A DNA stretch of 47,964 nt from Halococcus salsus (GTDB lineage Archaea; Halobacteriota; Halobacteria; Halobacteriales; Halococcaceae). Shown here one piece after another: positions 34,516 to 42,681 of the stretch. Location of the stretch: positions 1-47,964 of the forward strand of contig NZ_JAAAJC010000011.1 in the NCBI RefSeq assembly GCF_009900715.1, written 5' to 3'. The notes under the pieces are model-generated. The model had not been told where the DNA came from, ran no database searches, and was given only the letters and a program-made list of their open reading frames with translations. Position numbers and translations under genes: made by a program. Numbering within the stretch: the first letter of the stretch is position 1; each line of letters begins with the position of its first letter.

Positions 34516-35112
34516 TCACAACCCACCCGGGGGACGGCTCCCATCAAAGATCTCGTCCATTGCGTTCGAGAGTACGGAAAACGGCTTGTTGGTGTGGAAG
34601 GTCACGTTTTCATACGCCTGCTGGATGTGTTTTTGTTCAGGGTCCGTGTGACTGGCTTTGAGCGACTCCAGTTCTTCGACGAGTCGCTGAAGCTCGTCTT
34701 CGTTTTCGATGATTTCGGCGGTGAGCGCGAGGTCTTTGATGGATTTGGCCGCGGCGCGCCGCACACGGCCATCACCGTCGGTGAGTGCATCGAGATACAG
34801 CTCGCACAGTCGTTGACGATGGGAGGCTGTTTCGTTGGTGGTGTGGTCGCCCGGTAGTGCGTCGTCGATGAACTCCGAGCCGACCGTTCGGAGTGCCAGT
34901 CGAGGATACAGCTCGGCTGCAAAGCGGATCGCGGACTGGCGCTGGTAGCCATCGCCCTCGGCATACAGCTCACGGCAGATTTTGAACCCCTTGTCGAACA
35001 GTTTCGCCCGTTCTTCGAGATCCATCTCGTGGACTTCATCGATTGCGCGATTCACCTGGTCGGTGTCGCCGGACCAGAGAGCCTCGGAAAACGCGGTAGG
35101 TGTGCGCTCCAT
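34516..35112 (-). CDS. 198-residue helical-repeat hypothetical protein
   Basis: An all-helical acidic protein without membrane segments. Pairs of helices such as SAIRFAAELYPRLALRTVG and GRVRRAAAKSIKDLALTAEI, the latter with the 'd.r.Rraaaksi.dla' pattern of HEAT-like repeats, suggest a scaffold that binds another protein. No enzyme motif is present. The ATG at 35112 is good. It is transcribed away from the CcbP-like gene. Confidence 0.65.
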   Translation of the reverse strand: MERTPTAFSEALWSGDTDQVNRAIDEVHEMDLEERAKLFDKGFKICRELYAEGDGYQRQSAIRFAAELYPRLALRTVGSEFIDDALPGDHTTNETASHRQRLCELYLDALTDGDGRVRRAAAKSIKDLALTAEIIENEDELQRLVEELESLKASHTDPEQKHIQQAYENVTFHTNKPFSVLSNAMDEIFDGSRPPGGL

Positions 35113-35272
35113 ACGCGGCCGTTCACGATACAGCCGCGTAACTCCTCGGGATGGACTGAAATGACCGTGGTGCCCGTACTTCTACGGCTGTGATTGAGCA
35201 CCCTTTGTGCGGGTCGATAGGTAGGTTCGCTCATCCCGACCATCTTCCGTCCAGGGTGAGTACTGGTGGGCC

Positions 35273-35629
35273 ATGACACGTTCCGAGAAAGACGAAGACC
35301 GAGAAGAACGCATTGAGATGGAGATCATCGTCGATACCTACAGTCCGGAAGAGCAGGCGATGGGCTGGCACGCCTATCTGGACGACACGCTGGACTTCCC
35401 GTTCGAAGCGCGCTGTCTCACCGAGCGCGAAGAATCCCCTCTCAAGGAAGGCGAAACCGTACGCGTGATCGGAATGCCAACGACAGAGCCGACGCCTCGC
35501 AAGCAATTCGTGACTATAGAGTGGAAGAATCGGGAGCTTGGCGTGCCACTCAAGCAACTGGAGCCGGTCGACGCCAACAGTACCACCGAACAAGCGATCG
35601 CAGACTGGCACTACTGGCTCGACCGCTGA
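35273..35629 (+). CDS. CcbP-like calcium-binding protein
   Basis: A 118-residue acidic protein matching the CcbP family: EIIVDTYSPEEQAMGWHAYLDD, LDFPFEARC, SPLKEGETVRVIGM, FVTIEWKNRELGVPL, and the ending AIADWHYWL. CcbP was described in the cyanobacterium Anabaena, where it buffers free calcium during heterocyst formation. The haloarchaeal role is unknown. The full family pattern is present and length is normal. Confidence 0.8.
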   Translation: MTRSEKDEDREERIEMEIIVDTYSPEEQAMGWHAYLDDTLDFPFEARCLTEREESPLKEGETVRVIGMPTTEPTPRKQFVTIEWKNRELGVPLKQLEPVDANSTTEQAIADWHYWLDR

Positions 35630-35749
35630 CAGTCCTCCGGGTATCCGATGGAATCACTCCGTACCCGCAGAAGTGCAGGCAGATGGCCCGAAACCATCTC
35701 TCCTCCAATCAGTATAGCTTATTCGGGTCGCGGTTCTGGCATCTACCAG

Positions 35750-37210
35750 ATGCGGATCGAGTTCGACGGGGGCACGCTCCTGCTTCGAGAGGCTGGTGAG
35801 GACGTTCCGTACGCGGAGTGGGACGACCGGGTTGACGACTACCGCGCGCCCGCGTATCGCTACCAGCCTCTGCTCGAATGGGCTGACGCATGGGACGATG
35901 AGAACCCTACCTCCGCTACACGGGAGTCAGCCCACCAAGAGACCATCCAGTCGGCGACTGTTGCGGTCGAGGATACGGCTCGGGCCTATCCTGCCCTCGC
36001 GCTCGATCCGGCGCTCCAGATCGAACCACGCGAGTACCAACAGGCGGCGCTCGATGCGTGGCGCACTCATGACCGACGCGGCAGCGTCGTCCTTCCAACT
36101 GGAAGCGGGAAGACGTTCCTGGGTATCCAAGCCATCGCAGATGCCGGTGTCGCTGCGCTCGTGGTCGCGCCGACGATCGATCTGATGAACCAGTGGCACG
36201 CCACCCTCACCAACGCCTTCGGCGATCAACTGCCCCGTCAGAGCGGAGACGAATCCGGACAGGCGGTCGGCGTGCTCGGTGGCGGTACTCACGAGACCAG
36301 GTCGATCACGGTGACGACCTATGACAGCGCGTATCGCTACATCGACGAGTATGGCGACCAGTTCGGGCTCCTGATCGCGGACGAAATCCACCATTTGCCA
36401 GCCCCGACCTATAGACAGATCCCGGAGATGGCCATCGCGCCATATCGTCTCGGGCTCACCGCCACCTACGAGCGCGCCGACGATGCCCACGAACTCCTCG
36501 AAGACACCGGTCTCATCGGCCCAGTCGTCTACGAAGAGGAAGTCGACGAGCTCGCCGGCGAGTATCTCAGCGAGTACGAAACCATCCACATGCAGGTCGA
36601 GTTGACCGACGACGAACGCTCCCAGTACGACGAGGAGTACGGCATCTATCGTGAGTATGTCGACACGCACGACTTCGACCTCTGGAAAGCCGAGGGCTAT
36701 CAGGAGTTCCTCGCGCACACCTCCTACGATTCTGACGGCCGCCGAGCGCTGATCGCCAAGCAGCGCGCCGAGGAACTCGCACGCACCGCGGCGAAGAAAC
36801 TCGATACGCTGGACACACTCCTTAAACGCCACCACAACGATCGGACGATCATCTTCACCGCGAACAACGATTTCGCCTACGAGATCTCCCAGGAGTTCAT
36901 CGTCCCCTGTATCACTCATCAGACCAAGACCGACGAGCGTACGGAAATCCTCGAACGGTTTCGGACTGGTGAGTACTCGATCTTAGCGACCTCGCAGGTA
37001 CTGGACGAGGGGATCGACGTGCCCGCCGCGAACGTCGGGATCATCCTCTCTGGGAGCGCGTCGAAACGCCAGTACGCCCAACGTCTCGGTCGGATCCTGC
37101 GTCCGACCGACGAGCGCCAGCCCGCGCGCCTCTACGAGATCATCGCCACGAATACGATGGAGAACTACGTCTCCCAGCGCCGCCGCGAAGGCGTCGAGGC
37201 AGAAGCGTGA
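35750..37210 (+). CDS. xpb: XPB/Rad25-type DNA helicase
   Basis: A 486-residue superfamily 2 helicase. The ATG at 35750 (MRIEFDGG) is preferred over an upstream frame with no family similarity. An N-terminal damage-recognition-like domain is followed by motif I PTGSGKTFLG, motif II DEIHH, motif III GLTATYERAD, and the C-terminal domain with motif IV TIIFTANND, motif V ATSQVLDEGIDVP and motif VI QRLGRILR. XPB unwinds DNA in nucleotide-excision repair. Its Bax1 nuclease partner starts 34 nt downstream, the usual archaeal XPB-Bax1 pair. The pair lies in a mobile-looking segment, so this may be an extra copy beside a core one. Confidence 0.9.
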   Translation: MRIEFDGGTLLLREAGEDVPYAEWDDRVDDYRAPAYRYQPLLEWADAWDDENPTSATRESAHQETIQSATVAVEDTARAYPALALDPALQIEPREYQQAALDAWRTHDRRGSVVLPTGSGKTFLGIQAIADAGVAALVVAPTIDLMNQWHATLTNAFGDQLPRQSGDESGQAVGVLGGGTHETRSITVTTYDSAYRYIDEYGDQFGLLIADEIHHLPAPTYRQIPEMAIAPYRLGLTATYERADDAHELLEDTGLIGPVVYEEEVDELAGEYLSEYETIHMQVELTDDERSQYDEEYGIYREYVDTHDFDLWKAEGYQEFLAHTSYDSDGRRALIAKQRAEELARTAAKKLDTLDTLLKRHHNDRTIIFTANNDFAYEISQEFIVPCITHQTKTDERTEILERFRTGEYSILATSQVLDEGIDVPAANVGIILSGSASKRQYAQRLGRILRPTDERQPARLYEIIATNTMENYVSQRRREGVEAEA

Positions 37211-37244
37211 CCGCGACGGTGACCAGCGGAGTGAGACAAGAACC

Positions 37245-38597
37245 ATGCTGACGGCTGATCTCGCGCGCTCACGGACATCGGACGGCGAGGTGACGCCACT
37301 GTTCATCGATCCCGATGATGCACGGTATCGGGAGACGGCGAGCGAGTTGATCGAGCTCTTCGAGACGCACGTAGGCGAACCGAAGGCCGACCTCGATACG
37401 GCGATCGACCAGCTGACGGTGGCTGATACCGACTACAAGATCATCCAGGGGTTGGCGAAACTCCTGCGCGACGAGTGCGATTTCGAGACGGTAGCGGCTG
37501 CCGAGCCGCGCGAGATCCGCCAATGCTTGTTCGAACACGCGAATGATTCGTATCCGATCGTCCGGCAGCCGACGCTCGGCGAAGATACCCAGAAGCTCGA
37601 CGTCTACATGGCGGTCGCCGACGACCTCGGCATCTCACTTGCAGAGTGTCATCAGGGAATGTACGCGGATCTAGATGCGAACAACCGCCTCGTGCGCTTC
37701 GGCGATCAGGTCGCCGAGTCGGTCGAACTGGACACTGACGGGACGACCAGCACGACTCAGTTGACCGGTCAGAGTGAGGAGACGTACAAGGGTGAGGAAC
37801 TCACCGTCGAGTGGCTTCTAAATCGATACAACCTCGCGCTTGCGCAGGCGGTACTCTACGATGCGACCGAATTGCGGATTCGGGTCTGGGACCATTTTGC
37901 GACAATATTCAGCTATGTGAAGCTGTTCGGGCTGATGCACCGAATCTATCCGATCGATGAGCGCGGCGAGCGCGTCTCGAGCACCGATCTCGCGGAGGGG
38001 TACGAGGCGATCTTGGACGGCCCGGCCTCGCTGTTCCGGCAGTCGCGCAAGTACGGCATCCGAATGGCGAATTTCCTGCCTGCGTTACCTCACTGCGAGC
38101 GGTGGGACCTCACGGCGGAGATTCTCACTGACGAGTCAGCCAACGAGACGCGGAAGTTGACGCTGGATCAGACGACGGGACTCCAAACACACTACAGCGC
38201 AGGCAGTCAGTACGACAGCGATCTCGAACGAACGCTCGCCACCAAGTGGGAGCGGGCGAACACGGAATGGGAGTTGGTCCGTGAGGATGACGTGATCGAT
38301 CTGGGAGCGGAGGTGCTGTTACCGGACTTCGCGCTCGAACATCCAGACGGCCGACGGGCGATTCTGGAGATAGTGGGCTTCTGGACGCCCGAATACCTCG
38401 ACGAGAAGCTCTCCAAGATTCGTCAGGTCGATGTGGAGAATCTGGTCTTAGCGGTCTCGGAAAATCTCGACTGCACGAGCGAGGACATCGACCTCGGGGC
38501 TGACCGAGTGCTCTGGTTCAAGACTGGCATCCACGTTTACGATGTGGTTGATCTTGTCGAGGAGTATGCAGCACAGGCACACTCTGTTGGACCCTGA
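37245..38597 (+). CDS. bax1: Bax1-type nuclease (DUF790), XPB partner
   Basis: A 450-residue protein of the DUF790 family. The N-terminal half is helical (MLTADLARSRTSDGEVTPLFI is the family start). The C terminus carries a PD-(D/E)XK nuclease motif: LPDFAL ... AILEIVGFWTPEYL, with the conserved Asp, Glu and downstream tyrosine region visible. In archaea Bax1 binds XPB and cuts near the bubble it opens, acting as an XPG-like nuclease. It lies directly after the XPB gene, as elsewhere. No truncation is seen. Confidence 0.9.
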   Translation: MLTADLARSRTSDGEVTPLFIDPDDARYRETASELIELFETHVGEPKADLDTAIDQLTVADTDYKIIQGLAKLLRDECDFETVAAAEPREIRQCLFEHANDSYPIVRQPTLGEDTQKLDVYMAVADDLGISLAECHQGMYADLDANNRLVRFGDQVAESVELDTDGTTSTTQLTGQSEETYKGEELTVEWLLNRYNLALAQAVLYDATELRIRVWDHFATIFSYVKLFGLMHRIYPIDERGERVSSTDLAEGYEAILDGPASLFRQSRKYGIRMANFLPALPHCERWDLTAEILTDESANETRKLTLDQTTGLQTHYSAGSQYDSDLERTLATKWERANTEWELVREDDVIDLGAEVLLPDFALEHPDGRRAILEIVGFWTPEYLDEKLSKIRQVDVENLVLAVSENLDCTSEDIDLGADRVLWFKTGIHVYDVVDLVEEYAAQAHSVGP

Positions 38598-38722
38598 GTA
38601 GAGACGGTCCCAGTACACACTCCCATCAAACCCTGTTTGCGGGCCCTAAGAGGATGTCATAGAACGGTTGGCTGATATTCAGCCAGCACCAGAGAACCCG
38701 CTACTGCCGAGACCGAATAGGA

Positions 38723-39030
38723 GGCTTCTATTGAATCCGCAGAGGGCGAAAGGATTCACGGTTTGACGGCCTGTTCGACGTTGTAGACGGCGGCGGTGAG
38801 CGAGATTTCACGGAATTGGCGATACCACGCTCGCGCCCGGATGGCGGAGCCGTACGAGCGCTTGATCACCGATCGAACGCTGGTGGTAGCGTTCGGTCTC
38901 GATGCGCGTGTTGTGCGCGTGAACGATGCGAAGACACGGTGTTTGATGAGCGGACAAACGCCTTTGGCTCGGAGAGCCTCGCGGAAGCACATATCGTCGT
39001 AGCCTTGTCGGCGGCCAAACTGAGCAGGTC
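38723..39030 (-). pseudogene. IS5-type transposase remnant with frameshifts
   Basis: The left edge has the IS5-like end GCTTCTATTGAATCC. On the minus strand the frame gives CFREALRAKGVCPLIKHRVFA, then KRSYGSAIRARAWYRQFREISLTAAVYNVEQAVKP, the C-terminal third of an IS5 transposase, while the LLSLAADK block is in another frame. Frameshifts and loss of the first half make it inactive. At its right edge it is fused to an IS6 end. Confidence 0.8.
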
Positions 39031-39097
39031 TCCGAGGTTCATGGACGTCTTCGCTACGACCTGCTCGCTTCTCAAGCCACCTCATCTAGACAGTGTG
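39022..39097 (-). repeat. IS6-type 5' end remnant fused to the IS5 remnant
   Basis: The sequence GAGCAGGTCTCCGAGGTTCATGG followed by the CTACGACCTGCTCGCTTCTCAAG region and a terminal CTAGACAGTG matches the 5' end of the complete IS6 element at 41930-42001. The ATG and first codons (MNLGDLL) of the IS6 gene continue directly into LSLAADK of the IS5 remnant; the shared Asp-Leu-Leu codons form the junction. Confidence 0.75.
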
Positions 39098-39258
39098 CTG
39101 TCAGCGGTACTATAACCTACCCGACAAAACCTATGGTACAGCACTCACCGCACCACAGGACGTAATTGACTGGGCAACACTACCCAGCGTCTGCTTGTCG
39201 GGTGACTCATGGTGGCGGAGAGTAATCTTCATCCGAATCAGATGTCGCCTACGGTACC

Positions 39259-40041
39259 TCAGCCTGAATTATCTAATCCTTCCTCTTGATACTTCTCCCA
39301 ATCGATATCTTCGTCAATCATCCACCGAAATGCCTGTAATGCCGCAATACCATCGTCTGTGAGACTGAGAACCTTGTTCCTCCCCTGTTTCGCTTCCTGA
39401 ACCCATCCTCGTTCCTTTAAGGGCTCCACGATGTTTGTATCTAACAAGCGATACTTACCTTTGCTTTCCACATTTTGCCGGATATACGCTAAACTCTCCT
39501 TCTCACTGAAATGGATGACTTCACCCTTCGTCGGTGGTCCTTCATACTTGGTCCAGGTATCAATAAATTCGAGCACACTCACCTGCTCCTTATCCGGTGC
39601 ATCGATCGGGTACTTCGGAAGATTATCCACATCTATGATCGAACTTGGATCATCAGTATAATCCTCCGCCTTCACGTAGTACGTATTTGCTCCCAGCACC
39701 ATTGACGCGATCATTCCGGCAACCGCTGTTACCTTGCTGCCAGTAGAAATGTTCACATAAACATCATCGTCAGCGTGCGTCGAAATGACTTCAGCGATAG
39801 TGCCAAGCGACGAATATAGATCAAAAATATCGCAGTATACCTCCTCATGGCTGATACCGCGCTCATCAAGCGCCTCTATTACACGGTTCCATTTATGCCG
39901 CCCCTTACTATCCTCCGCGTCTTCCTCATGACCGATCAAAACAACGCGATCAGCCCGAAAGTGCTCTGCGGGGGTGACAATCCGCTCGTACTCGTATCCA
40001 ACCGGCATAACATGCACGCGTTCACGAACGTCCCAGTCCAT
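39259..40041 (-). CDS. CARF-like domain plus winged-helix transcriptional regulator (HFX_2341/DUF6293 type)
   Basis: A 260-residue regulator. The ATG at 40041 follows GGTGGGAG, a good ribosome site, so I prefer it over a start nine residues upstream. Residues 1-140 have the Rossmann-like CARF pattern: HVMPVGYEYERIV, then VYVNISTGSKVTAVAGMIASMVLG, the 'vNiTgGtK' motif used in Csa3-type proteins to bind cyclic oligonucleotides. A winged helix follows (about 150-245, with RLLDTNIVEPLKERGWV). CARF-HTH proteins usually control CRISPR genes, yet no CRISPR is in this window. A 17-nt palindrome overlaps its promoter. Confidence 0.82.
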   Translation of the reverse strand: MDWDVRERVHVMPVGYEYERIVTPAEHFRADRVVLIGHEEDAEDSKGRHKWNRVIEALDERGISHEEVYCDIFDLYSSLGTIAEVISTHADDDVYVNISTGSKVTAVAGMIASMVLGANTYYVKAEDYTDDPSSIIDVDNLPKYPIDAPDKEQVSVLEFIDTWTKYEGPPTKGEVIHFSEKESLAYIRQNVESKGKYRLLDTNIVEPLKERGWVQEAKQGRNKVLSLTDDGIAALQAFRWMIDEDIDWEKYQEEGLDNSG

Positions 40042-40083
40042 GCTCCCACCTACTAATCGCTGGTACAAAAGTCACGTGGTTGT

Positions 40084-40108
40084 CGTACTATCGTACTATT
40101 ATAGTACG
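40084..40108. promoter_or_regulatory. palindromic operator overlapping the CARF-regulator promoter
   Basis: CGTACTAT appears twice in direct order (40084-40091 and 40092-40099), followed after one T by its complement ATAGTACG (40101-40108). The last two form a perfect 17-nt palindrome around a TATAATAG-like core, about 50 nt before the ATG at 40041. The overlap of a symmetric site with the TATA region suggests repression, probably by the gene's own winged-helix product. Confidence 0.6.
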
Positions 40109-40188
40109 GTAGCACCGTGATTGTGCGACAAGTTTAAGTACGGACAAAGCCCTATCGTCGTAAAACGTCGGACTCCCCGCTCCGACCT

Positions 40189-40359
40189 ATGACCGGACAC
40201 CCGGAAAAGACAAACTCGGCCCGTACCCGCCTGCCAGCGAACCACGGGCCGAAGGCGCAGCCCTCCAACCGTCCCAACTTCGAGCCGCCAAAGGGATCTT
40301 GGGAACCCCGCGCGAGCTGGAACGAATTTCGGGCCTATACAGGCCTTAGGAAGGACTAG
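40189..40359 (+). CDS. 56-residue basic, proline-rich hypothetical protein
   Basis: The ATG at 40189 opens a frame beginning MTGHPEKTNSARTRLPANHG and ending SWNEFRAYTGLRKD. It is basic and Pro-rich, unlike most neighbours, and has no recognised domain. Its G+C-rich third codon positions and position before another plus-strand gene make coding plausible. A TTTAAG box about 55 nt upstream could be the promoter. Confidence 0.4.
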   Translation: MTGHPEKTNSARTRLPANHGPKAQPSNRPNFEPPKGSWEPRASWNEFRAYTGLRKD

Positions 40360-40402
40360 TGAAATACCTTCCCCTCGCTGACGGTGGTCGAAGACCCGCC
40401 AT

Positions 40403-40960
40403 ATGAGTTCAACAACAGACTCACCAAACGACACCGATCACACGCCGTGGAACGAGCTAACCACGGCACGACGACGCGTAGCACTGACGACCGCCTACGT
40501 CCACGGACCGGCCACGTTCGAGCGTCCGAACCTCTTGGAGCAGACCCAAGAGACAGACGACTTGGACACGGTTATCGACGACGTGGACCGCGTCCTCACC
40601 AGCCTCCAGTACACGACACTCCTCAACGAACTCGTGACGGACGGCTACCTCCACCAGGAGAAACAGGGCGGCAAGAACCCAATTCTCCTCGACCTCGACT
40701 ATGAGGAGGACCGCGACGACTACGAGACGGCCCCTTACGGGTACCTCAGCCGGTTACACTCGGTGGTAGACCAGATTCTCGACCGAGAGGATCTACGTCG
40801 AGCGGACCTAGAGGTGGACGACGAGGACGACTTCAACGAGATGCGCGATGCCGTGAACCGCACAGTAGGGCACACGGTGCTCGTGACGGTTGCTGACGCG
40901 AGTCAGTACCGGTTCACGGAGACGACCTACGGTCTCGTCCAGTCGAAAACCGAGGCGTAA
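40403..40960 (+). CDS. 185-residue acidic hypothetical protein
   Basis: Not recognised. The N-terminal region (WNELTTARRRVALTTAYVHGPATFERPNLLEQ ... LLNELVTDGYLHQEKQGGKNPILLDL) looks like a winged helix with a wing, so DNA binding is possible. The C-terminal half is acidic, with a predicted helix and a strand (HTVLVTVADASQYRF). It begins 43 nt after the small basic ORF. Confidence 0.6.
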   Translation: MSSTTDSPNDTDHTPWNELTTARRRVALTTAYVHGPATFERPNLLEQTQETDDLDTVIDDVDRVLTSLQYTTLLNELVTDGYLHQEKQGGKNPILLDLDYEEDRDDYETAPYGYLSRLHSVVDQILDREDLRRADLEVDDEDDFNEMRDAVNRTVGHTVLVTVADASQYRFTETTYGLVQSKTEA

Positions 40961-41248
40961 GCGACAACGAGGACGGTCCTCCGGCCTTCCCTCATTCCTC
41001 GTCGGGGACAACGTAGCTACGCGGTCAGCGTAATCTCCAAGATCGCACCTTTCGTCGTCTCTATGCTATCTGCCTCAGGATCAGGACTGTGGTGGTATAC
41101 CTCCGGAACAGGGCGATGACCCTTTCTATCTGGCTTTTCCGGCATCAGCACATAATACCCGCTTTCATGGTCACGCGCTTGCTGGGAAGTCCGGGCCCGA
41201 ACCCGGTAATACTCTTCATCATATCCCGGTGGATTCTCTCACATTACC

Positions 41249-41256
41249 GATTCAAC
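41249..41256. repeat. left 8-bp target-site duplication GATTCAAC
   Basis: GATTCAAC directly precedes the IS6 left end and is repeated exactly at 42002-42009 after the right end. Eight bases is the duplication length of the IS6 family. Confidence 0.9.
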
Positions 41257-42001
41257 GGTAGTGTCTAGTTGAGAGCCTCCTCAGCTGGCGTTTGTCCATC
41301 CAGCGCTTGATTCGGTCGATCGTGGTTGTAGTGGTGCCTGAACCGTCGCAGCCAGCGCCGCGCGCTGGCTGGACTCCCCCGCCAGAACGAGTGAAAGCGG
41401 TCGATTCGCATCGCCACGGTCTGGAACCACTTCTCGATGAAATTCCGTTCGCTGTAGTTGAGTCCGGCGCGGAGATCAAGGCGAGCCAAAGCCGTGAGAT
41501 ACCCACCTGCGTCGGTGAGAAACTCGGTATCTGAGACTTCATGCTTCTCGGTGAGACGAGAGAGGAACGCCGCCGCGGGGTCTGTCCCGCGGCGGCTGAA
41601 CACGTCGACCTCCAAGAGCAGCTTGGAATCCGTGTCGATGGCGGCGTAGAGCCACTTCTTCTCGCCATCTACCTCGATTTGTTTCTCGTCGACGGCGACC
41701 CGCGACGGCTTCGCCGTCGGCGGGTCTGCCTGGGCCTCTGAGAGTGCGTGCGTCCAGTTCCAGACCGCTCCGTGTGAGCGATCAACGCCGAGCCAGTCGA
41801 ATACCGCGACGATCTCCCGCAGCGACAGCCCCATCGAATGGAGACGCACCCCGAACACCCTGACGGGTGTCGGGGTGCGCTCATTCTCCCAAACCTCATC
41901 ACAATCCACGTTCAACGTCTCTCTGAGCAGGTCGCCGAGTTTCATGGTCAGTGCTCGCTACGACCTGCTCACTTCTCAAGCTACCTCAACTAGACACTGC
42001 C
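41257..42001 (-). mobile_element. complete IS6-type insertion sequence
   Basis: A 745-bp element with terminal inverted repeats GGTAGTGTCTAGTTGAG (left) and the complement GGCAGTGTCTAGTTGAG (right), 16 of 17 identical. It is flanked by the perfect 8-bp duplication GATTCAAC. It carries one intact transposase gene. All parts are intact, so it may be recent and active. It interrupts a hypothetical gene. Two older remnants of the same family lie at 29.5 and 39.0 kb. Confidence 0.95.
41265..41945 (-). CDS. IS6-family transposase
   Basis: A 226-residue DDE transposase. The catalytic residues are visible in RVAVDEKQIEVDGEKKWLYAAIDTDSKLLL (first Asp near 96), FLTDAGGYLTAL (second, near 140) and NFIEKWFQ (Glu near 170), followed by a C-terminal NHDRPNQALDGQTP segment. 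Length is standard for IS6/IS26-like enzymes. An N-terminal Zn-finger or HTH-like region (LSLREIVAVFDWLGVDRSHGAVWNWT) precedes the catalytic core. IS6 transposons move by cointegrate formation. Confidence 0.95.
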   Translation of the reverse strand: MKLGDLLRETLNVDCDEVWENERTPTPVRVFGVRLHSMGLSLREIVAVFDWLGVDRSHGAVWNWTHALSEAQADPPTAKPSRVAVDEKQIEVDGEKKWLYAAIDTDSKLLLEVDVFSRRGTDPAAAFLSRLTEKHEVSDTEFLTDAGGYLTALARLDLRAGLNYSERNFIEKWFQTVAMRIDRFHSFWRGSPASARRWLRRFRHHYNHDRPNQALDGQTPAEEALN

Positions 42002-42009
42002 GATTCAAC
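42002..42009. repeat. right 8-bp target-site duplication GATTCAAC
   Basis: Second copy of the target duplication; see the left copy at 41249-41256. Confidence 0.9.
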
Positions 42010-42135
42010 CGTCATCTTCCGTCCATCAATCAAATTTTGGTTACTTGTCACTGTGAGCTCGTCACCCGGTCGTAAGCGGTAGAGAAGGCTTTCGATCTGC
42101 TCTGCATCACGGTCGATTTCTTCGATAGGCTTCAT

Positions 42136-42681
42136 GATCAACGGTAACAAACTACATTATACTCATCTGTTGGTGCGCTGGCTGACTGCCACTGTATCCC
42201 GCAGTTGCGGAGATGCGCCCGGAACGTAGCTGGACTCTGTAGCATCGGCTCTATGATTATCTGGGTGAAATATGTCAGTCTCAAGAGAGAACTCCGACAC
42301 CGTCACCCTGTCAATAGACACATGGTTGCTGACACCCTGTCAGCGACCCCGTGTAGTTCATTAGAAAGAGAGGATGTCAGTAAGAACCAAGAGAAGCTAT
42401 TACCGAGCGAGCATGTAAGTTTGCAAGCTCGATATCAGCGTACTCTGGATTGGAGAGCAAAGGACGAGTAAAATTCGAGGGGCTCAGTGAGTTTCCTCGG
42501 TGGTTTTGTAGTGATCTAAGAGAATCAGGTCCCAGGGAATCCCCGCACGCTTGGCCATATCCGCGAGCAACCACGGTGCTACCACTCTTCGAAATGCTAT
42601 CATTCTGTCTCAATAACCGGATTTTCGTGCTGGCACTGCAAGCGTTATTGACCCGACCAGGGTAGAAGCGAGCAACTGGGG
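42136..42681. other. intergenic region, no gene recognised
   Basis: Between the disrupted gene and the MFS transporter gene. Several short frames exist, but none has family-like sequence. A minus-strand TATA-like box near 42156-42162 probably belongs to the disrupted gene. Confidence 0.45.

Larger units (their letters stand above)
41017..42135 (-). pseudogene. hypothetical gene disrupted by an IS6 element
   Basis: The ATG at 42135 starts MKPIEEIDRDAEQIESLLYR, which runs to KMTVES, where an IS6 element (41257-42001) is inserted. If the IS and one 8-bp duplicate are removed, the frame continues as VM, a TGA stop, then ENPPGYDEEYYRVRARTS to the end at 41017. So the gene is broken by the IS and, unless the second part is read separately, also by a TGA. 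The family is unknown. A TATAATG-like box lies about 24 nt before the ATG. Confidence 0.65.

Noticed and set aside
29487-39097. The split IS6 ends as one single insertion later opened by other elements
   Set aside because: The 8 bases outside the two ends (TCTCCTCA and about CTGTCAGC) do not match, so a shared target duplication is not supported.
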